A DNA stretch of 64,000 bases from the NCBI RefSeq assembly GCF_001879205.1, contig NZ_MLFK01000010.1, positions 1-64,000 on the forward strand, given 5' to 3'. Of the stretch, positions 52,521 to 62,379 are shown piece by piece. The notes below the pieces were generated by a model, which was not told where the DNA came from, ran no database searches, and saw only the letters and a program-made list of their open reading frames with translations. The stretch's first letter is position 1; each line of letters opens with the position of its first letter. The position numbers were made by a program, and so were the translations under genes. This stretch comes from Flavobacterium johnsoniae (GTDB lineage: Bacteria; Bacteroidota; Bacteroidia; Flavobacteriales; Flavobacteriaceae).

Positions 52521-53762
52521 ATGAACGAAAAACAAACTCTGGCACCAAGTTTTAATGGCTATCAAAAACTTGTTATTTTTCTTTTAGCCATTACACAATT
52601 TACTGTTGTGCTTGATTTTATGGTAATGTCTCCTCTGGGCGATATTATGATGAAAACTTTAAAAATTACGGCATCTCAATTTGGTGTTGCCGTTTCTGCT
52701 TATGCATTCAGCGCTGGTATTTCAGGATTGCTGACCGCGGGATTCGCAGATAAATTTGACCGAAAAAAGCTGTTGCTTTTCTTTTACATTGGCTTTACAG
52801 TAGGAACTTTGTTTTGTGCAATAGCTCCCAACTTTTTTCTATTGGTAGCGGCCCGAATTTTCACCGGTTTATTTGGCGGTGTAATTGGTTCTATCTCTAT
52901 GGCTATTGTAGCTGATTTATTCAGCTTGCAGCAGCGTGGTAAAGTAATGGGATTTATTCAGATGGGATTTGGCGTAAGTCAGGTTCTTGGTATCCCGATT
53001 GGTTTATACATTGCAAATGCCTGGGGCTGGCACGTGCCATTTTTATGGATTGCGGCAATGGCAGCAATTATTACGATGGTTTTGTATTTAAAATTAAATC
53101 CAATTACAGAGCATTTAAAATTAAAACAAGAGAAAACTGCCTTATTGCATTTAATCCATACTATTTCAAAAAAGAACTATCAGGTAGGTTTTTTATCTAC
53201 TGCCCTGCTCTCTATTGGAGGTTTCATGATGATGCCTTTTGGAAGTGCTTTTGCCATAAACAACCTTAAAGTAACTAACGAAGAATTACCTTTGTTATTT
53301 ATGATTACCGGAATCGCTACTTTAATTACAATGCCTTTTATTGGTAAACTGAGCGATAAGGTAAATAAATTTAAAATCTTTGCAGTGGCAACGGTAATGG
53401 CGGTTATTTTAATTAATATTTACTCTCATTTTGGTCCAACACCATTTTGGATTGTATTAGTTATCAACGTTTTTATGATGGCTACTATTATGAGCAGAAT
53501 GGTTCCGTCTACAACTTTAACTTCTGCAGTTCCTGATCCGCAGGATCGTGGTGCCTTTATGAGTATCAACTCGTCTTTACAGCAGATGGCAGGAGGTTTT
53601 GGAGCCGTAATTGCCGGATTTATTATTTATCAAAAAGACAGTTATGCACCGCTGGAACATTATGACATTTTAGCCATGGTTGCTTCTGCCATCATGTTAC
53701 TTACTATTTATTTGGTATTCAGGGTGAGTAAGATTGTCGAAGCTAAACCGAATAAGTTTTAA
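52521..53762 (+). CDS. MFS transporter, drug-efflux type
   Basis: This 413-residue inner-membrane protein has twelve helices and the MFS motif A region GFADKFDRKKLLLF (after helix 2). The first helix is LAITQFTVVLDFMVMSPLGD and the motif C-like segment GFIQMGFGVSQVLGIPIGLY is in helix 5. The set fits the DHA1-type efflux proteins. As the last gene of a TetR-HMA-like-MFS operon, it is most likely an inducible drug or metabolite exporter. Substrate unknown. Confidence 0.9.
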   Translation: MNEKQTLAPSFNGYQKLVIFLLAITQFTVVLDFMVMSPLGDIMMKTLKITASQFGVAVSAYAFSAGISGLLTAGFADKFDRKKLLLFFYIGFTVGTLFCAIAPNFFLLVAARIFTGLFGGVIGSISMAIVADLFSLQQRGKVMGFIQMGFGVSQVLGIPIGLYIANAWGWHVPFLWIAAMAAIITMVLYLKLNPITEHLKLKQEKTALLHLIHTISKKNYQVGFLSTALLSIGGFMMMPFGSAFAINNLKVTNEELPLLFMITGIATLITMPFIGKLSDKVNKFKIFAVATVMAVILINIYSHFGPTPFWIVLVINVFMMATIMSRMVPSTTLTSAVPDPQDRGAFMSINSSLQQMAGGFGAVIAGFIIYQKDSYAPLEHYDILAMVASAIMLLTIYLVFRVSKIVEAKPNKF

Positions 53763-53785
53763 TTTCTTTAAAAGAAAACAAATAG

Positions 53786-53816
53786 AAAACTCCCAAGTAT
53801 ATTGGGAGTTTTTTTT
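53786..53816. terminator. Bidirectional intrinsic terminator
   Basis: AAAACTCCCAA (53786-53796) and TTGGGAGTTTT (53802-53812) form a perfect stem with a 5-nt loop and T run. It ends the MFS operon and lies 16 nt past the stop of the convergent GH32-like gene. Confidence 0.85.
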
Positions 53817-53832
53817 ATTAAAAGACTTTAAT

Positions 53833-55353
53833 TTATTGAGGTTGAATCTGCGTGATTCTCATATAATCCTTTAAATATTTATCAGGGTCAGAAGCCGCAT
53901 ATTCGTTTTCGGGTTCCGGAATAGTGTGAATTTTTGAATCTGTGACAGCAACCACTGCAGAACAGACATAGATTCCTATTTTTCCTTCACTGTATTTAAA
54001 ATCCAGTAAAGTCAGTTTTACAATTTCATTTATAGACAGCTCATAATAATTTCCGTAACGGATTATCTTAAAATAGATTTGCTTGTTTTCGTGAATCTCA
54101 AATTGATTGGTTTGAATGTTTTCAAAAATAAAATTATTCTTCACGTCCTTTTCATTAAATCCCCAAGCCCTGAACTGTACAAAACCATTCATAAAATCTA
54201 TTGAAATATAATATCCTGTTCCTTCTTTATCACATTCGATTACAAATCCGGTTTTTCCCATTCCTTCTACAGAAAGCGTTCCTTCCCAGACAAAATCCAT
54301 TGAAGGTTTTTCGAAACAATAAATTTCATAACCGCTTCGGCAGCCAAATCTCCATTTGCTTTCGTTTTCGATTTGAAATTCGGCGGTGGGATTTCCTAAA
54401 ATGGGCAAAGGATGCGGCAGATCTTTCTGCAATATTGACTTTTGATATAAATTCTCCCAATGATGGTACGTTTTCAGTAAAAGCCTTCCGCTTGGATCAA
54501 TATCAAGTTCTTTTGGGGGCGGAATTACGCGATGTGTATTCACATTTCCATCGGCAAAATAAAAATTATAGAGTAAAAAATGCTCTCCATCCTTTACGAC
54601 TCTCGCTGCATAATTTCCCTGCGGAAGCAATACATTATTATGAAAAGCACAATATTCGCCTTTAAATTCCGGAGCCATCCAATACCGAACTTTAATATCT
54701 TCCCTTATTGAACCCAGCAGATAATGCGAACCTTTAATTTCGACCACGCAAGGGCATTCTACATCGTCATAAACATACGGAATATGAAGTGGTTTTTGAA
54801 GTACAAAACCATCGTCTTCTTTTTTGGCTACACCAATACAGCCTCTTCTATAAGTTGGTCCGGAAGCACTTCTTGCACAAATCAGCAGATAATCTTCTCC
54901 TTGATATTGATATTTAAAAGGATCCCGAAAGCTAATCCATTTGCGTGGATTATTGGTTGCGCTTTCGTAATGTGGTGCTTCACTTTTAAAGGGAAGTCCG
55001 TGCAAATTTTCTTTTTTCCAATGAATTAAATCTATTGAAACAGCTCTTCCAATTTTCTGTTCAATTCCTTTATCCTGACGTTTGAGACCGGTATAGTACA
55101 TTTCATAACCTCCTCCATCTGTCTTTTTGCTCACGTGCATGGTCCACAACATATCATCGTCCCATTCTCCCGGTTCTCCTACCCAAAGGGCATTTTTTAC
55201 CCTTTTCCACGAAAGTCCGTCTTTTGATACCGCATGTGCAATATAATCGTGATTGGGAATAATCAAATGAAACAAATGATGCACTCCGTTTTCATCAATA
55301 AATATATCAACGTCTCCTATTTCCCAGTTGCTAAATCCTGATCCTGAATACAT
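53833..55353 (-). CDS. GH32-like glycoside hydrolase (sucrose/fructan type)
   Basis: The 506-residue protein has no signal peptide. The three GH-J clan carboxylates are visible: D14 or D16 in WEIGDVDIFID, in place of the usual WMNDPNG block, D144 in the SFRDP motif, and E199 in DDVECPCVVE, the EC general-acid motif. The five-bladed propeller (about 1-310) is followed by a beta-sandwich (about 330-490). The first motif is unusual, so a sucrose-, fructan- or other clan-J substrate cannot be told apart by eye. It starts 8 nt after the sucrose-phosphate synthase gene, which supports sucrose as substrate. Confidence 0.82.
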   Translation of the reverse strand: MYSGSGFSNWEIGDVDIFIDENGVHHLFHLIIPNHDYIAHAVSKDGLSWKRVKNALWVGEPGEWDDDMLWTMHVSKKTDGGGYEMYYTGLKRQDKGIEQKIGRAVSIDLIHWKKENLHGLPFKSEAPHYESATNNPRKWISFRDPFKYQYQGEDYLLICARSASGPTYRRGCIGVAKKEDDGFVLQKPLHIPYVYDDVECPCVVEIKGSHYLLGSIREDIKVRYWMAPEFKGEYCAFHNNVLLPQGNYAARVVKDGEHFLLYNFYFADGNVNTHRVIPPPKELDIDPSGRLLLKTYHHWENLYQKSILQKDLPHPLPILGNPTAEFQIENESKWRFGCRSGYEIYCFEKPSMDFVWEGTLSVEGMGKTGFVIECDKEGTGYYISIDFMNGFVQFRAWGFNEKDVKNNFIFENIQTNQFEIHENKQIYFKIIRYGNYYELSINEIVKLTLLDFKYSEGKIGIYVCSAVVAVTDSKIHTIPEPENEYAASDPDKYLKDYMRITQIQPQ

Positions 55354-55361
55354 TTTATTAC

Positions 55362-57538
55362 TTATTTAATTATTTTATAATGTTTTAATCCTTCCAAAAT
55401 TCCTTCAGAAGCATTGGTTTTGGCTACATAAATACTTTTTGTAGTTTCATATTCAGCGAGTTCTGCGCTTCTGTTGCCTACTATAATGCCTTTTACAGGT
55501 CCCCTGAACATATCAATATCGTTACCGGAATCTCCGGCAGCGATGACATTACTTAACGGAATTGCCCATTTTCGGCACAAAAACTTTATCGCATTTCCTT
55601 TAGATGCACGTTTCGGAATAAAATCCAGAAACTGACCGTGACTCGGAATTATATTAACCTTATACCATCCCGTTCCTAAAACCCTGATTAATTCTTCATG
55701 GTTATAATGTTCCTTTTCATAATAATAGGAAATTTTATAAGGATTTTGGGCATTTTCTTCCTGAAGCTGAATCCATTTAACCTCCTTAAGACGGTTTACA
55801 ATATCTTCTCTTTTCCATCTCCCGGCCAGGAATTTTGCCCAGCCTTTGTCTAAAATATAATCTTTCCCGTTTGTGTAATAAATCTCAGTTCCTACAGAAC
55901 AGATTATAAAATCAGGCAGTGGAAACTGTTCTTCATTTATAATTTTTTTTACAAGCGTTAAATTCCTGCCCGAAGCCATCGCAAAAGCCATTTTTCCTGT
56001 ACGGTTTACGAGATATGCTTTTAACTCCTTTAGCCCCGGATTGTTCAATTTGGGTTCGATCAGCGTTCCGTCAATATCAGAAACTAATAAATGGTCAATT
56101 TTTCTTTTCAAACGATCAACATTAATATTGGGATAATGCAGTTTTTTTATTCCCGCGCCGGAAGACAAGGATAAATTTTCGTTGACCAATTCTACATATT
56201 GATTCACATGGCTCAGCCAGCTGTAATGCTTTTGAATGTTTATAGCGCCGTTATTCGAATAATATTTCCATTGATTTTCATCGGTTAGAATATTTCTAAG
56301 GGCTTTTTTAATTTGATTTTCATCTTGCGGATCAACTAATTCACCGTTTTGGCAGACCGGAATAATTTCTGAAGGTCCGCCGTTTTTTGTAACCACAACC
56401 GGAAGTCCTGAACTAGCCGATTCTATAACGGTTAAACCGAAATTTTCATGCAGCGCCAGATTTACAAATACGCCTCGTTTTTCGGCAGCATAACGATAGA
56501 TAATAGAAACTTCATTCTCAACATCGTGCTTTTTTGGAATCGCCATTTTTCCGTACAAATCGTATTTATCCATTAAAAGTAATAAATCGGTTAAAACGTC
56601 TTTTTCAGACTCGGGCATTTTGGCAATGTCTTTACGTATTCCCGCAAAAATGACCAGATTGGCAATACTCTGCAATTCTTTGTCTTTCCATAAACATCAA
56701 TCAGAGTATGAAGATTTTTATGACGGTCCGGCCTTGAAAGTGCCAGAATAAAAGGTTTGTGCGGATTGGTTAAGAATTTAGAAATAGTCTCCGATACCCA
56801 GTATTTCCGCTGGGTTTCTTCCATTTGCTTATCAATATCGGTTTCCTGAAAATAATAAGGAGCAAATTTTCGGGTATCAATTCCGGGAGAAATAGCGTGG
56901 TATTTTCCTAATTCAAAGTTTTTATAGGCTTTATAAGTTTCGATTTCCTGCTCGGTAGAAGTAACTATAAATTCTGAAAGTTCTAATGTTTTTTCTTCTG
57001 CGGCGATTCTTTCTTTAAACTTAAATCTTTTTTCAAGTTCTTCTTCGTTTTGACCGCTTTCGAGTAGTTTTTTCTTTTTATAAAAACCAAGCGAATGGCC
57101 TGTATGGGCAAATGGAATATTTAATATTGCCGACAATTCTGCCGCGGCATATCCGGCATCGCCGTAATGAGAATGAATCCAGTCCGGAAAAATATTGTGC
57201 GACTTAATATGCTGTACAACGCCGTTTACAAAAGTGTCGAGTCCTTCCCATAATTGTTCTTTGGCTTTGTATTTTTTTCCCAGAAAGGGAATTCGGCGTA
57301 TGTCTAATTTTTCATTGATTATTTCAACAGGAACAGCATATTCCGGCGAAAGCGCAGGATCATCAATCAATCTGGTAAATAAATGTACCTGTTCTACATC
57401 TTCATGCTGTGATAAAAATTCGGCTAGTTCGTATACATATTTCGTTTGTCCGCCATTATCAGCGTCGCGTCCTATTTCAAGACCTGACCCCTTTAAAAGT
57501 CCGTGAATATTAATTAATGAGATTCGTAATTTTTTCAT
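55362..57538 (-). pseudogene. Fused sucrose-phosphate synthase/phosphatase, frameshifted
   Basis: Two overlapping reading frames together make one gene of about 726 codons. The first part (start 57538, MKKLRISLINIHG) is a GT4 glycosyltransferase with GRDADNGGQTKYVYELAEF, HSHYGDAGYAAAEL and ALSRPDRHKNLHTLIDVYG. The second (from about 56685) continues in another frame with QSIANLVIFAGIRKDI, NLALHENFGLTVIESASSGL and a HAD phosphatase domain (LLVSDIDGTLIEPK, AAGDSGNDIDMF). The break is at a run written TTT at 56685-56687 (minus AAA); one more A would give GKDKELQSIANL and restore the frame. SPS makes sucrose-6-phosphate and the HAD part cleaves it. It may be a true inactivation or a sequencing error. 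Confidence 0.88.
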
Positions 57539-57739
57539 CATTCGTGCATTGTTGTTTTGAAAGTTCAAGTTACTATGCCTCCAGCGATAAAATTGAAATA
57601 ATTACAGTTTAAATTTACATAGTTCCCACATGAAAAAACCTTGAAAACATTTGATTTATTAAAACAGAATTTCATTAAATTATAAAATTCGGCAATGAAA
57701 ATAGAAATGATGATGAAAGAAACAGAATTTTTAAGAAAA

Positions 57740-57772
57740 TTGTAAAAGCAGAAACGATGAAATGTATATTTG
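57740..57772 (+). promoter_or_regulatory. Promoter of nagA
   Basis: TTG at 57740-57742, a 22-nt spacer and TATATTTG at 57765-57772 fit TTG-N17-23-TAnnTTTG. A second TATATTTG follows near 57786-57793. The leader to the ATG at 57849 would be about 70 nt. Confidence 0.5.
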
Positions 57773-57848
57773 CGATTACTTATTTATATTTGAAAAAAAA
57801 CATAGTTTTCACAGCCATCAACAAAAAACAAGGAACTAAAATCAAAAA

Positions 57849-58976
57849 ATGAAACAGGCAATCTTCAATACAATTGTACATACGGGTGATGAAATAATCG
57901 ATAAGGGTGTAATTATCATCGAAAACGGAATTATTCTTTCGGTACAAAAAGACCTTCCAAATGACATTGAAACGATTGATTTACAAGGAAAACATATTGG
58001 AGCCGGTTTTATAGATATTCAGATAAATGGCGGTGAAAAGTATTATTTCAGCCAGACCCCAAACGAAGCAACGATTCAGGATATTTACGACTCAAGCCTA
58101 AAGTTTGGTACAACACAAGTTTTGCCTTGTTTAATTTCATCATCAAAAGAAACCATTTTACAAGGAATTGAAGCGACACGAAATTATATTAAAAACCATA
58201 ATAACGGCGTAATCGGAATGCATTTAGAAGGTCCTTTTCTAAATCCGTTAAAACGCGGTGCACACAGTATTGATCAGGTTCGCAAACCCACAAATACCGA
58301 ACTTGAAGAAATTATCAAATACGGAAAAGATGTCATCAAGGTCATTACCATTGCTCCGGAATGTTTTACGGATGAGCAATTAAATATGCTTTTAGAAAGC
58401 GGTATCGTAATTTCAGCCGGACATTCTACAATGGGCTATAAAGAAGCGCAGCATTATTTTTCGAAAGGAATTAATCTGGTGACACATCTTTTTAATGCCA
58501 TGACCCAGTTTGGCCATCGTGAACCCGGCTTAGTAGGTGCTGTTTTCGAAAATGAAAACGTATATGCTCCTGTAATTTTAGACGGAGCCCATTGTGATTA
58601 TGCCGCCGCAAAAGTGGCTTATAAACTAAAACAGGACAAATTCTTTTTGATTAGCGACGCTACTTTTCTGGGACGTAAAATAGATAATTTTAAATGGGAT
58701 AATTTTGATGCACATTTAGAAAACGGTTTTTACAGAAATGAAGACGGCAATTTGGCCGGAGCTGCAATTTCTATGCAGGATGCGGTTCAAAATGCTTATA
58801 ATCATTTAAATGTTTCTGCTGATGAAGCAATAAAAATGGCGTCATCGAGAGTTGCGGCGGCTATAGGCATGGAAAACAAATTAGGAAAAATAAAATCCGG
58901 ATTTCCTGCCAGTTTTGTCAAATTTAATGATGATTTATCTCAAATTGAGAGTTTGAACTTTCCTAAAAATTCATAA
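57849..58976 (+). CDS. nagA: N-acetylglucosamine-6-phosphate deacetylase
   Basis: This 375-residue amidohydrolase converts GlcNAc-6-P to GlcN-6-P and acetate. The metal and substrate residues are visible: GMHLEGPFLNPLKRGAH, SAGHSTMGYKEAQH, NLVTHLFNAMTQFGHREPG, ILDGAHCDYAAAKVAY and the catalytic aspartate in FLISDATFLG. The length is normal for the family. It follows its own promoter and is divergent from the sucrose-phosphate synthase gene. Its metabolic partner nagB survives in this window only as a fragment at 33.6 kb, so an intact copy is expected elsewhere. Confidence 0.93.
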   Translation: MKQAIFNTIVHTGDEIIDKGVIIIENGIILSVQKDLPNDIETIDLQGKHIGAGFIDIQINGGEKYYFSQTPNEATIQDIYDSSLKFGTTQVLPCLISSSKETILQGIEATRNYIKNHNNGVIGMHLEGPFLNPLKRGAHSIDQVRKPTNTELEEIIKYGKDVIKVITIAPECFTDEQLNMLLESGIVISAGHSTMGYKEAQHYFSKGINLVTHLFNAMTQFGHREPGLVGAVFENENVYAPVILDGAHCDYAAAKVAYKLKQDKFFLISDATFLGRKIDNFKWDNFDAHLENGFYRNEDGNLAGAAISMQDAVQNAYNHLNVSADEAIKMASSRVAAAIGMENKLGKIKSGFPASFVKFNDDLSQIESLNFPKNS

Positions 58977-59384
58977 ATCCGGAAGTTGCCTTAATTCTTA
59001 TTCTTTTTCTTTCTGTGGTTTTCTGCATCGTTTTGCCATACAAACTCTTTTAACCAAATAAGAATCAATAGCATATAAAAAAACTAAACCTTTTGAATGT
59101 TTTAGTTTGAAATAACAACGCCCGTTGCTGCACAAAATCAAAAGCATTTTAATCAAATTTGAAAGTTTCTTTTTTAGTTCATTTCTATCTTCGTTTTTGC
59201 AAAAATCCGAATCTTCTTAAAGCATCTGAAAATTAACTAAATGATGAGTGTGTTCGAGCAAAAATCCAAAAAAACCTACTTTTATCACAAATTAAATCTG
59301 CATTTTTCTATCGACACGCTTGTTTAAAACAAGTTTATTGATAGTTTTGCGTTTGAATAACAACCCCCAAAACTTTATTAACCT
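58977..59384. other. Gene-free region between nagA and the lipoprotein pair
   Basis: The only structure seen in these 408 nt is a hairpin of AAACTAAA with TTTAGTTT (about 59081-59110, loop 12 nt), which may end the nagA transcript. No ORF of interest and no full promoter consensus were seen before the ATG at 59385. Confidence 0.4.
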
Positions 59385-60608
59385 ATGAAAAAAAGCTTTC
59401 ATTATTTTTTACTTGCGCTGAGTGCAGGTATAGCTTTTAGCTGCAGTGATCACGAAACCGAAGGTGATCCTTATCAGCCCAATTATCTTCCAAGTATTGA
59501 TGCAACAGCATTACCAGCAGGAAACAGACCCATGACTATGTTTGAAGACAACGAAAGTGCTTCTAGAATGTATGACAATAAAGACCGCTGGTTTAGAGTC
59601 AACCAACCAATGCAGGTCATTCAAAAAGGAAAAGATTCTGTTCAAATTTCCCTGTATTCCCCTGTTGGACTTACTGATGTAAAAATCTACGCAAAACTGC
59701 CTAATTACGAGAAACGATTTTTGATTTACAATTTTACAAAAGTTCCGGCTTTTCACAGATCATTTCATAAAATCCCGCTTACAGAGGGTAAAAATGATTA
59801 CGAATTAGAAACAGGAAATACTGTTACGATTGATAAAATTGAAGGTTTTTCTTCTGGCGCAATCGAATTTTCAGTAGAGTCAAGCGATCCTTTATTTCAA
59901 AAATTCAAAAAAATAAAATCATCGCATTTAGTTCAGTTCAGCGATTCTTATCATTTAAATGATCTTGGTAAATACCTGCCAATGAATCCTGTTTTGGCAA
60001 AAGAAGCCATCACGATGATTATCAATTACTCGTATGCCCTGAGCCATCCTCTTTATTACAGCACTTTTACGAATTTTGACAAATACAAAAAAGAACAGGC
60101 TGATCTGGCCGGAACTGCAATAAATGGTGCACTAAACTGGCACGGGAATACAGAGGATGCCAACGGAACTTACGATTATTACACTAAAGAACAAATCGAA
60201 AAAATATACTGGGACTATCTTGACGGCCGAACTCTTAATATGGCAATGGTAGGCGGTGACTCAGCCTGGGGCGGAGGCGCTTTGGCTTCGCAATGGGAAT
60301 CTGGATATATCAGCGGGCACTGGCTTGGAGAAATGTCGGTTTGGTCGCACGAATATTCGCATCATATTGGTTTTAGCCACAGCAGTAATTTAGCAAACAG
60401 CGGCGAAGGCGGAGGCCAGCAGGAAATGCTGACTCATTTTTATAAATACCTGATTTATCTAAATGACCTGCCGTTTACAGATCCTGAAGTACTAAAAGGA
60501 TGGACAAAAACATCTTATTTATCAGGAACTTACAAAAAACCTGTATTTACTGTAAACCAAAAAAATCCATTTTTATTAAAATATAAAGGAGAAGGAAAAT
60601 GGAATTAA
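59385..60608 (+). CDS. Metzincin-like zinc-protease lipoprotein
   Basis: This 407-residue lipoprotein has C20 in AGIAFSCSD. A beta-sandwich-like N-terminal half (about 60-170, QVIQKGKDSVQISLYSPVGL) precedes a catalytic-looking half. At 322-332, HEYSHHIGFSH fits the long metzincin zinc motif HExxHxxGxxH exactly, and MLTHFYK further on may carry a Met-turn. I did not recognise the family. Peptidase activity on the cell surface or in the periplasm is inferred from the motif alone. Its stop overlaps the start of the beta-propeller-like lipoprotein by 10 nt, so the two are co-translated. Confidence 0.72.
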   Translation: MKKSFHYFLLALSAGIAFSCSDHETEGDPYQPNYLPSIDATALPAGNRPMTMFEDNESASRMYDNKDRWFRVNQPMQVIQKGKDSVQISLYSPVGLTDVKIYAKLPNYEKRFLIYNFTKVPAFHRSFHKIPLTEGKNDYELETGNTVTIDKIEGFSSGAIEFSVESSDPLFQKFKKIKSSHLVQFSDSYHLNDLGKYLPMNPVLAKEAITMIINYSYALSHPLYYSTFTNFDKYKKEQADLAGTAINGALNWHGNTEDANGTYDYYTKEQIEKIYWDYLDGRTLNMAMVGGDSAWGGGALASQWESGYISGHWLGEMSVWSHEYSHHIGFSHSSNLANSGEGGGQQEMLTHFYKYLIYLNDLPFTDPEVLKGWTKTSYLSGTYKKPVFTVNQKNPFLLKYKGEGKWN

Positions 60609-61633
60609 TCAACAAAATCAAGATGAACAGACTGCCTTTTTTAATCTTATTGCTTTGCTTTATTACAAGCTGCAGTAAAGACAGCTACGATATAGAACCA
60701 ACAAATTACGATTATTACTATCCTACCGAAGATGCATCGATCACGGCCAAACAAATTGGAGACGGCACCGGAACGTTAGATCCAAAAGGTATCGCAATTT
60801 CTAAAGAAAAACTGTATGTGTGCAACGGAGATGTTTTGGAAGTGTTTAATGCAGTAACTCTGGCGCATATCAAAACTATCGCAAATTACACAAAAGGAAC
60901 TACGACAATACCGTTTACTCAATTATCATCGATAAGCATTGACAACGGCAGAATTTATGTAGGAAGCATCGATTCGAGACTTTTTGTTCTTGATGAAGCC
61001 ACAACACTGGGTATCAATACAGTTGGAAACGGTAACTGGTGGGAAACTTTTGTGCACGTCTTTGGTGTTGTTGTAAAAGACGGATTGATATTTGTAAAAG
61101 AAAAAGAGAAAAGCATCAAAGTTTTTGAAACGTCGCAGATTACCGAAACAAGCAGTTGGAAGTTAACTCCTATTGCAAAACTAAATACTTTAAACGGATG
61201 GACGGAAGTATACTCTATGGATGTTTATTCAGGAAATTTAGTTGTAGCCGGAAGAGATGCTAAAAGCTATTTGTACTACAATATTGCCAATATTAAAGCA
61301 AATGCAGCTGCTTCTTTAACTACTCCTATCGAGCCTTCCAAAACTCCGTTTACGGATATTAAACCAATTTCTGTTGCTTTCACCAATGATTTTGCTGTAA
61401 CATCAGAAAATTCAGGAAGCAGTAATTTTGTGCGTTTGTATTCAAAAGAAGATTTTATCAAGAAAAGCTACAAACCGCTAGTTAACTCTTCAGATATTCT
61501 GGGACAAAATCCTTTTGGAAGCATTGTAAGTACAGCGCAGCTTAATGATCATATTTTCTTGTCTGATAATACAAATGGTAAAATAAGAATCATTAAACTT
61601 AATAAATCTACAATTGCGGAACAGAAAAACTAG
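60599..61633 (+). CDS. Beta-propeller-like lipoprotein, partner of the metzincin-like protein
   Basis: The 344-residue lipoprotein has C25 in CFITSCSKD (C17 if the inner ATG at 60623 is used; the outer ATG follows a purine-rich AAAGGAGAAGG and is preferred). Repeated strands such as PKGIAISKEKLYVCNGDVLE, SSISIDNGRIYVGSIDSRLF, HVFGVVVKDGLIFVKEKEK and DHIFLSDNTNGKIRII suggest a six- or seven-bladed NHL/WD-type propeller. No family was recognised. Overlap with the metzincin-like gene suggests that it binds that protein or its target. It is followed by a strong terminator. Confidence 0.68.
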   Translation: MELINKIKMNRLPFLILLLCFITSCSKDSYDIEPTNYDYYYPTEDASITAKQIGDGTGTLDPKGIAISKEKLYVCNGDVLEVFNAVTLAHIKTIANYTKGTTTIPFTQLSSISIDNGRIYVGSIDSRLFVLDEATTLGINTVGNGNWWETFVHVFGVVVKDGLIFVKEKEKSIKVFETSQITETSSWKLTPIAKLNTLNGWTEVYSMDVYSGNLVVAGRDAKSYLYYNIANIKANAAASLTTPIEPSKTPFTDIKPISVAFTNDFAVTSENSGSSNFVRLYSKEDFIKKSYKPLVNSSDILGQNPFGSIVSTAQLNDHIFLSDNTNGKIRIIKLNKSTIAEQKN

Positions 61634-61652
61634 TTTATTGTAAATACAAAAG

Positions 61653-61688
61653 AAAAGCCTTTAAAATCAAAACTTTAAAGGCTTTTTT
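61653..61688 (+). terminator. Intrinsic terminator after the lipoprotein pair
   Basis: AAAAGCCTTTAAA (61653-61665) and TTTAAAGGCTTTT (61674-61686) are perfect arms with an 8-nt loop and a T run, 20 nt after the stop at 61633. The remaining gap to 61921 shows nothing else. Confidence 0.85.
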
Positions 61689-61921
61689 GGTTAATAAAAA
61701 AAGAAACAGTTCAAGCGAACTCTCTTTTTCTAAATCAGAATTATTTTCAGCATTGTGTTCTGTATTATAAACCTCTCAGCATCGTTATTGACAAACTACA
61801 AGTTAAATAAATTTAGAAGCTGATCCGTTTTTTTTACTATTCACAAATTGTAAAATAATAGGAATACAATGAGATTGTACTATTCAAAAAAAAAAACTGC
61901 TAAAAGTCTAAAATTGAAAAC

Positions 61922-62251
61922 TTAGTTTACGAAACTAAATTTATCTTCAAACATCTGCCCAATAACCGGAATTGGTTTCTTTTGCTCATTCGCGGCATTG
62001 ATGATTCCGAAAATCCATAAAATGAAAATCACGTAACCAATGTAACTTAAGAAATAAAGTGAAGGCACTATCGTTACAATAACCGAAAGCAGAATATTTA
62101 CTACTAATGAGAAAAGAAAAATTCCGAAGCCTTGTTTAAGGTGATACGTTACAAGATCACTTTTTGGTGATACATCTTTGCTTTTTACGAAGGCTATGAT
62201 CCATCCAATAATGGTAACGTAGCTCAGGATTGATAAGGTTTTATTATTCAT
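61922..62251 (-). CDS. DUF4870-like small membrane protein
   Basis: The 109-residue protein has three hydrophobic helices (LSILSYVTIIGWIIAFV, QGFGIFLFSLVVNILLSVIV and YIGYVIFILWIFGIINAANEQ) and the sequence YHLKQGFGIFL, a hallmark of the DUF4870/Tic20-like family of unknown role. The frame is open to 62353, but the ATG at 62251 (MNNKTLSIL) directly precedes helix 1 and is preferred. It lies downstream of the LytTR regulator on the same strand. Confidence 0.75.
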   Translation of the reverse strand: MNNKTLSILSYVTIIGWIIAFVKSKDVSPKSDLVTYHLKQGFGIFLFSLVVNILLSVIVTIVPSLYFLSYIGYVIFILWIFGIINAANEQKKPIPVIGQMFEDKFSFVN

Positions 62252-62379
62252 GGTTCTATTTATTTGTATGATCCAAAAGTAGATACAATGAAAACAAAAC
62301 AAAATAATCACTTTGTCATTGGCGGTTTTCAATTGGTATTTGCAGTACTTCAATACATAAGCAGTGTGAACAATTAAAA

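Noticed and set aside
54201..54665. 154-codon plus-strand ORF inside the GH32-like gene
   Set aside because: Antisense to conserved hydrolase sequence and without recognisable domains.
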